Below, piece by piece: positions 39,093-42,917 of a stretch of 42,917 bases of DNA. The stretch comes from an uncultured Clostridia bacterium (GTDB lineage Bacteria; Bacillota; Clostridia; Christensenellales; Borkfalkiaceae), in NCBI GenBank assembly GCA_947631195.1, contig CANRKK010000018.1:1-42917 (forward strand), written 5' to 3'. The notes under the pieces were generated by a model. The model had not been told where the DNA came from. It did not search any database and worked only from the letters and a program-made list of their open reading frames with translations. Both the position numbers and the translations under genes were made by a program. Position 1 is the first letter of the stretch; each line of letters starts with the position of its first letter.

Positions 39093-39897
39093 AAGATTAA
39101 AATTCGTACCGCTTGGAACAGCGAAGAAGAGGACTGGTATTTTTCGGTAGTCGACGTCGTCGCAGTGCTTACCGACAGCGCTAATCCAAGAAGATATTGG
39201 AGCGATCTAAAAAGAAAATTAATCTTAGAAGGTAGTGAGTTGTACGAAAAAATCGTACAACTGAAATTGCTTTCGCCGGACGGAAAATATTACGCTACCG
39301 ACGTGCTTTCCACAAAGGGAGTTTTGCGCCTCGTTCAGTCAATTCCCTCGCCCAAAGCCGAGCCGTTCAAAATGTGGCTCGCCCAAGTCGGCAGCGAACG
39401 CCTTGACGAGATTGCCGACCCCGAAAAGGGAATCAACCGCAGCCTTGCATATTATCGCGCCAAAGGATACAGTGAGGAATGGATAAATCAACGCCTTAAA
39501 GCCATCGAAACACGCAAAAAGCTTACCGACGAGTGGGAAAGATCGCGGAATAAGCGAAGGAAAAGACTATGCGATTCTGACCAATGAAATGACCGAAGCT
39601 TGGTCGGGCATGACCGTCGGCGCATACAAAGACTATAAAGGTTTACATAAAGAAAATCTTCGGGACAACATGACCGACCTTGAACTTATTATCAATATGC
39701 TTGCCGAAGCCACCACTACAAGGATATCGCAAAATGAGCAGCCGGAAGGTTTGAAAGCAAACAAGCAAGTCGCGCGTAAAGGCGGCACGGCTGCACGACG
39801 CGCCCGCGAAAACGTAGAAGAAGCCATCGGCGAATCCATAATCTCTCCTCTCAATGCATCCGACAAAAAACAGCTTGATACCTCAAAGAAAGAATAA
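39093..39897 (+). pseudogene. Broken Bro-N family gene (antirepressor/DinD-like)
   Basis: The translation KIRTAWNSEEEDWYFSVVDV, VLTDSANPRRYWSDLKRKL, and SIPSPKAEPFKMWLAQVG, is the Bro-N pattern of stand-alone chromosomal copies. Two lesions are visible: no start codon in the proper frame because the gene begins right behind a terminator, and a frameshift at about 39533-39545, where one extra G in a GGG run moves the frame. Dropping that G would read WKDRGISEGKDYAILTNEMT, a known continuation of the family. The C-terminal part (NLRDNMTDLELIINMLAEATTT) is intact in the second frame. Confidence 0.8.
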
Positions 39898-39929
39898 AGT
39901 ACGAAAGGAATCGACATAAAAGCTGCAAG

Positions 39930-39961
39930 AACTATTTTTGCCTAAGGCAAAAATAGTTTTC
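39930..39961 (+). terminator. Terminator after the broken Bro-N gene
   Basis: AACTATTTTTGCC-TAA-GGCAAAAATAGTT, a 13-bp stem, followed by TTTCGC. The T-rich tail is short, so it may be weak. Confidence 0.6.
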
Positions 39962-39977
39962 GCACGGTTGTGCACCA

Positions 39978-40013
39978 AAAAAAATATGACATCGTAAGAT
40001 GTCATATTTTTTT
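39978..40013 (-). terminator. Terminator of tRNA-Ala
   Basis: A 16-bp stem of AAAAAAATATGACATC around a 4-base loop, starting directly at the 3' end of the tRNA on the minus strand and ending in a T-run. Related in sequence to the terminator at 39051-39087. Confidence 0.85.
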
Positions 40014-40088
40014 GGTGGAGCTAACCGGGTTCGAACCGGTGACCTTTTGAATGCCATTCAAACGCGCTACCAACTGCGCCATAACCCC
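40013..40088 (-). tRNA. tRNA-Ala, anticodon GGC
   Basis: The leftward RNA begins GGGGUUA and ends UAGCUCC-A-CCA, with a 7-bp acceptor stem including the G3-U70 pair that identifies alanine tRNAs. The anticodon loop AUGGCAU sits in a UUUGA/UCAAA stem, giving anticodon GGC. The D-arm (GCGC..GCGC) and the T-arm (CCGGUUCGAACCCGG region) are normal and CCA is encoded. It reads GCC and GCU codons. It is not visibly disrupted by an integration event, so the prophage did not use this gene. Confidence 0.95.
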
Positions 40089-40099
40089 GCAACAAATAC

Positions 40100-40129
40100 A
40101 TTATACATGATAAAATGCGATAAAGTCAA
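40100..40129 (-). promoter_or_regulatory. Promoter of tRNA-Ala
   Basis: Leftward TTGACT (40129-40124), 18-base spacer, TATAAT (40105-40100), about 12 bases before the tRNA 5' end. Confidence 0.75.
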
Positions 40130-40159
40130 TCAATTGGCGGGCGAAAAACATAAAAAACA

Positions 40160-40236
40160 CGCCTGTACGCGGGGAATTGCTTTACAATGCCTTACGCACA
40201 GGCGCGACCAAGGGTGCAGCGTCACGTTGCCGCTGC
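40160..40236 (-). repeat. Host dispersed repeat, copy 2
   Basis: Leftward sequence beginning AGCAGCGGCAACGTGACGCT and ending ACAGGCGTG aligns with 36837-36910. It lies between the tRNA and the TspO gene, on the opposite strand from copy 1. Part of it folds as CGCCTGT ... ACAGGCG. Confidence 0.75.
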
Positions 40237-40739
40237 TATAAATTGAGGACGATGATCATAAGGGTTTGATAGGTGGCAAAGAGTATCCAGCCCCAATAGG
40301 GCAGCAGCAGAGCGGACGCGAGAGGCTTTATAAAAAAGCCGAGGGTGACGAGCGAGGTCACGCTTCCGACGAGCAGGCAGTTGATAACAAAAGCCGCCGT
40401 ATGGTCGAGCCTGAAAAACACAAAGGGCCACAATAAACTAAGCACGAACTGCACGCCCCAAAGCACGATAGCCGCGAGGCGAATGTTGCGCTCGGTCCGG
40501 CTTATGGGGAAGTGGCTTATAAGCAGGTAGAGCGAAATGCCCATAAGCGCGTAGATAGCCGTCCACACTACGCCGTACACCCAATCGGGCAAGGCAAAGG
40601 ACGGCATATTGAGCCCTTCGTAACCGTTCATCGAGCCGCTTAAAAAGCCGACGAGGACGCCGGCTGCAACGGGGAGAAGCATACAGGCGATAAAATTCCA
40701 AAATGGTGCGATTTTCTTTTCGGTGATAGTGTTTTGCAT
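40236..40739 (-). CDS. TspO/MBR-family membrane protein, 167 aa
   Basis: Start at ATG 40739. Five hydrophobic segments and the family pattern MPSFALPDWVYGVVWTAIYALMGISLYLL and NLLW-type positions (WGVQFVLSLLWPFVFF). It should be a polytopic membrane protein that may bind porphyrins or sterol-like ligands. A stem-loop holding nine G (40806-40814) lies about 70 bases upstream of the start. It is a chromosomal gene on the host side of the prophage. Confidence 0.88.
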   Translation of the reverse strand: MQNTITEKKIAPFWNFIACMLLPVAAGVLVGFLSGSMNGYEGLNMPSFALPDWVYGVVWTAIYALMGISLYLLISHFPISRTERNIRLAAIVLWGVQFVLSLLWPFVFFRLDHTAAFVINCLLVGSVTSLVTLGFFIKPLASALLLPYWGWILFATYQTLMIIVLNL

Positions 40740-40794
40740 AATGGTAGTATGCGAAAAACGCCCGCCGTTATGCAAAAAAAAGAAAAGGGGAATA

Positions 40795-40828
40795 AAAAAG
40801 GCAACGGGGGGGGGTTCCGTCGCCTTTT
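40795..40828 (-). terminator. Stem-loop with a G9/C9 loop upstream of TspO
   Basis: Arms AAAAGGCAACGG and CCGTCGCCTTTT with the loop formed mainly by nine G (40806-40814). In the leftward RNA the stem is complete with one G-U pair and is followed by TTTTTT, making a terminator for transcripts from the right. It is the fourth nine-base G/C run in the window. Confidence 0.7.
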
Positions 40829-40930
40829 GACCTTTTATAAGATAAATTCCAATGCGCTAAATTGTATTGCAAGTCAAGCTATGAAGTGGAAGAAATCCAA
40901 TGCGTCCCGTATAAAATCTCGGTGGGAAAA

Positions 40931-41424
40931 TCAAGGGGTGGTAGGGGTCGTGGATGTCGTGAAAGTGTTTACGCCGTTAAGGGGTTGTACTGTGACGCTG
41001 CCGCTCCAAAGAGCTTTTCCGTTGTAGGCAATCTCGACGGTGCCCTTCGCCCCTTGTCTTTTTGAGGACGATTTTTCCGTCCTCGATACTCTTGTATCAA
41101 AAGTAGCATCAATATATTTATTGGTGTTATTATCGGTGTTATCTTTGACTTTAACAGTACCCGGTACGTTTACTTCGTAGCCGTAACCTTTAAGCGGGTT
41201 GTAATTCGGATTATAGTATTCGGGGCGGAGAATATAAAGTAATTGTCGCCTTGGAGAGTGGAAACCGAAACATCGGTCGTTCCCGCGATGCCCGCATATT
41301 CGTTTGCACGTCTACCCCACCAATATTCCCGCATGTATACTTGTTGTTGATTTTTATTGTAGACAGGTTTATCATTCTTGTCCAAGACGGGTGTAAATTT
41401 TCGGTTATTTTCTGTATCATGCAA
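40931..41424 (-). pseudogene. Decayed surface-protein fragment
   Basis: Leftward frames join a Trp/Tyr-rich stretch (VYMREYWWGRRANEYAGIAG, GTTDVSVSTLQGDNY) with PEYYNPNYNPLKGYGYEVNV and KGTVEIAYNGKALWSGSVTV in a second frame, ending with Thr/Pro repeats (TFTTSTTPTTP). The two parts are joined only by a frame change near 41230. No clear start or signal peptide is present. The composition fits an extracellular beta-rich protein, but I cannot assign a family. Confidence 0.45.
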
Positions 41425-41557
41425 CCACCATCCTTGTGTTTCATATCGTCGCTCGTCGCACGTCGCAGGCTGCGCTATTTAACCCCACGAGTACAAGTAT
41501 CTCGTGGGGACCCCGATCGGCTGGTTGTTCGTAAATTCGCAAACGAGCCCCAAACCA

Positions 41558-41586
41558 TTGACAATCGCCCAAAAAGGTGGTATAAT
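41558..41586 (+). promoter_or_regulatory. Promoter of the Fic gene
   Basis: TTGACA (41558-41563), 17-base spacer, TATAAT (41581-41586). The start codon follows 29 bases after the -10. Confidence 0.8.
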
Positions 41587-41614
41587 TGGGCTAATCGAAA
41601 AGGAGAATGGGCGA

Positions 41615-42676
41615 ATGAGGAGTTTTGACTACGGCAAATTAAGGGGGGTCAGGTGGGACAACGAGGTACTCGGCTTGATTGCGGCAATACACGAATACAA
41701 GGGCAGGCAGGAGTTATATCTCAGGCAGAAGCCGGCGACGCTAAACAGGCTTGTGGAGATCGCGAAGGTGCAAAGTACCGAATCGTCCAATAAGATCGAG
41801 GGAATAGTCACTACCGCGACACGGGTAAGACAGCTGTGCGAGCAGAAAGTGACGCCGAGGAACCGTGACGAGGAGGAGATATCGGGGTATCGGGACGCAC
41901 TGGCGCTCATACACGAGAGTTACGAGTATATTCCGATCAAGACGTCGTATATCTTGCAGCTACATCGGGTTTTGTATGGGTATTCGCAGCGCGGGATCGG
42001 CGGCAGGTTCAAGAGCGTGCAGAATTATATCGAGGAAACGCGAGCGGACGGGGCTCGGGTGATCGGGTTCACGCCGCTCGATCCGTTTGAAACGCCCGGG
42101 GCGATGGAGGCTATTTGCGAGAGTTACAATCGCGAGATCGATGCGTGCGAGGTCGATCCGCTCATTTTGATTGCCGCGTTCGTCTTGGATTTTTTGTGTA
42201 TTCACCCGTTCAATGACGGGAACGGGCGTATGTCGAGGCTGCTTACCGCCTTGCTCTTGTATCGCGCGGGCTATGTTGTGGGCAGGTTTGTCAGTTTGGA
42301 AAGCAAGATCGAAAGGACTAAGGACGGCTATTATGAGGCGCTGCTCGGTAGCGATGTCGATTGGCGCGGCGAGGAAAACGACATTACCCCGTTCGTTAAG
42401 TATTTGCTCGGGATCGTTCTTGCGTCGTATCGCGATTTCGAGGACAGAGTCGCTCTGTTGGATCGTTCCGACGGACGACGCGCCTCGTCGGCTTTGGACT
42501 TGGTAAAAGCTGCTGTCGCTAACACGCTCGGCAAGTTCACCAAGAACGATATCTTGCAGCGCGTGCCCTCGCTTGGAAAATCGTCCGTCGAATACGCGCT
42601 TAAAACTCTGGTCGATAACGGCTTCATCGTAAGATCCGGTAACGGCAAAGCTACTTTCTATTATAGAAGGAGTTAG
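41615..42676 (+). CDS. Fic-family AMP-transferase-type protein, 353 aa
   Basis: Start at ATG 41615 (AAGGAGA upstream) rather than a longer frame. It carries the active-site motif HPFNDGNGRMSRL with the catalytic histidine. The inhibitory helix motif STESSNKIEG ([S/T]xxxEG) lies N-terminal to the Fic core, placing it with self-inhibited class II Fic proteins that release AMP-transferase activity when the helix is displaced. The C-terminal ~80 residues (FTKNDILQRVPSLGKSSVEYALKTLVDNG-FIVRSG) form a winged-helix DNA-binding domain, as in many chromosomal Fic proteins. A good consensus promoter stands upstream. Confidence 0.92.
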   Translation: MRSFDYGKLRGVRWDNEVLGLIAAIHEYKGRQELYLRQKPATLNRLVEIAKVQSTESSNKIEGIVTTATRVRQLCEQKVTPRNRDEEEISGYRDALALIHESYEYIPIKTSYILQLHRVLYGYSQRGIGGRFKSVQNYIEETRADGARVIGFTPLDPFETPGAMEAICESYNREIDACEVDPLILIAAFVLDFLCIHPFNDGNGRMSRLLTALLLYRAGYVVGRFVSLESKIERTKDGYYEALLGSDVDWRGEENDITPFVKYLLGIVLASYRDFEDRVALLDRSDGRRASSALDLVKAAVANTLGKFTKNDILQRVPSLGKSSVEYALKTLVDNGFIVRSGNGKATFYYRRS

Positions 42677-42677
42677 G

Positions 42678-42766
42678 TTTTGCGCAACTTTTTTGAAAAA
42701 AAGTTGCGCAAAAAACTTTTATCTGCGGCGAGGTAAAAAAATACTTTTCAACCTCGCCGCAGATTA
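42678..42766 (+). terminator. Two hairpins after the Fic gene
   Basis: TTTTGCGCAACTTTTTT with its inverse forms a long stem (42678-42713) and ATCTGCGGCGAGGT (42720-42733) pairs with ACCTCGCCGCAGAT (42752-42765). The first ends in an A/T-rich tail. Together they terminate the Fic transcript. Nothing else is visible to the window end except a short GCAAGCAGCC tandem repeat at 42880-42898. Confidence 0.75.
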
Positions 42767-42917
42767 AAACCTTTTTGTCCACTCTTTTGCACCTTATAAA
42801 AACAAAACGCGTAAATAATTGTTAACGCCGATTAGGCACGTAATGCCTGAATAACGAACCTCGCTTGCGATACTTGTACGCAAGCAGCCGCAAGCAGCCG
42901 AAAAAAACTTAAAAAAA

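Noticed and set aside
40013-40088. tRNA-Ala as the prophage attachment site
   Set aside because: The integrase is of the serine type, the tRNA is 3 kb away and intact, and no duplicated tRNA end was seen near the prophage border.

Overview
The window is the right-hand part of an integrated temperate siphophage (left edge to about 36.8 kb) followed by about 6 kb of bacterial chromosome. The host looks like a Firmicute, probably a gut-type Clostridia: strong GGAGG ribosome binding sites sit before nearly every gene, promoters are near-perfect TTGACA-17-TATAAT, terminators are intrinsic, TGA is a stop, and the phage proteins belong to families common in Clostridia prophages. No species can be named from the sequence alone.

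Phage layout. Almost everything reads leftward (minus strand) from an early promoter at about 34.7 kb. In transcription order these are: a Cro-like gene, small early genes, a Holliday-junction-type nuclease, an SF2 helicase, a cytosine DNA methyltransferase, a family B-like DNA polymerase, an ERF annealing protein with a YqaJ exonuclease, a DUF669-like protein, a PrimPol-type primase, a DUF6273 lectin-like protein, two adenine-type methyltransferases around a D5/P4-type helicase, a third methyltransferase, a PAPS-reductase-like protein, small zinc proteins and the terminase small subunit. After an interruption come the terminase large subunit, portal, scaffold, major capsid protein with an Ig-like tail domain, head-tail connectors, tail tube, gpG/gpGT chaperones made by a -1 frameshift, tape measure and tail-tip protein. 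Lysis genes and the left attachment site lie outside the window. The repressor and a large serine integrase read rightward at 34.8-36.9 kb.

The interruption. Terminase small and large subunits, normally adjacent, are separated by about 5.4 kb. This stretch carries (i) a leftward cassette of XRE regulator, small serine recombinase and lipoprotein, and (ii) a rightward three-gene operon: a five-zinc-knuckle protein fused to a glutamine-synthetase-like amidoligase, a class II glutamine amidotransferase, and a soluble FtsK/SpoIIIE motor. The operon has its own consensus promoter decorated with three copies of the palindrome TACAGAAAAAACTGTA. This is the best candidate here for an undescribed system.

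Other system-level signals. A 105-106 bp element with 14-bp perfect terminal inverted repeats occurs three times in the same orientation at module boundaries. Three phage DNA methyltransferase genes each contain a codon-aligned run of exactly nine G/C, suggesting phase-variable DNA modification. Repressor-type operators are shared between the early promoter and an internal promoter for the portal/capsid/tail operon.

Host side. The integrase frame runs into a sequence that recurs 3.3 kb away. Then follow a structured leader RNA with its own promoter and terminator, an AT-rich three-gene operon of unknown function, a broken Bro-N family gene, tRNA-Ala(GGC), a TspO/MBR protein, a decayed surface-protein fragment and a Fic-family protein.
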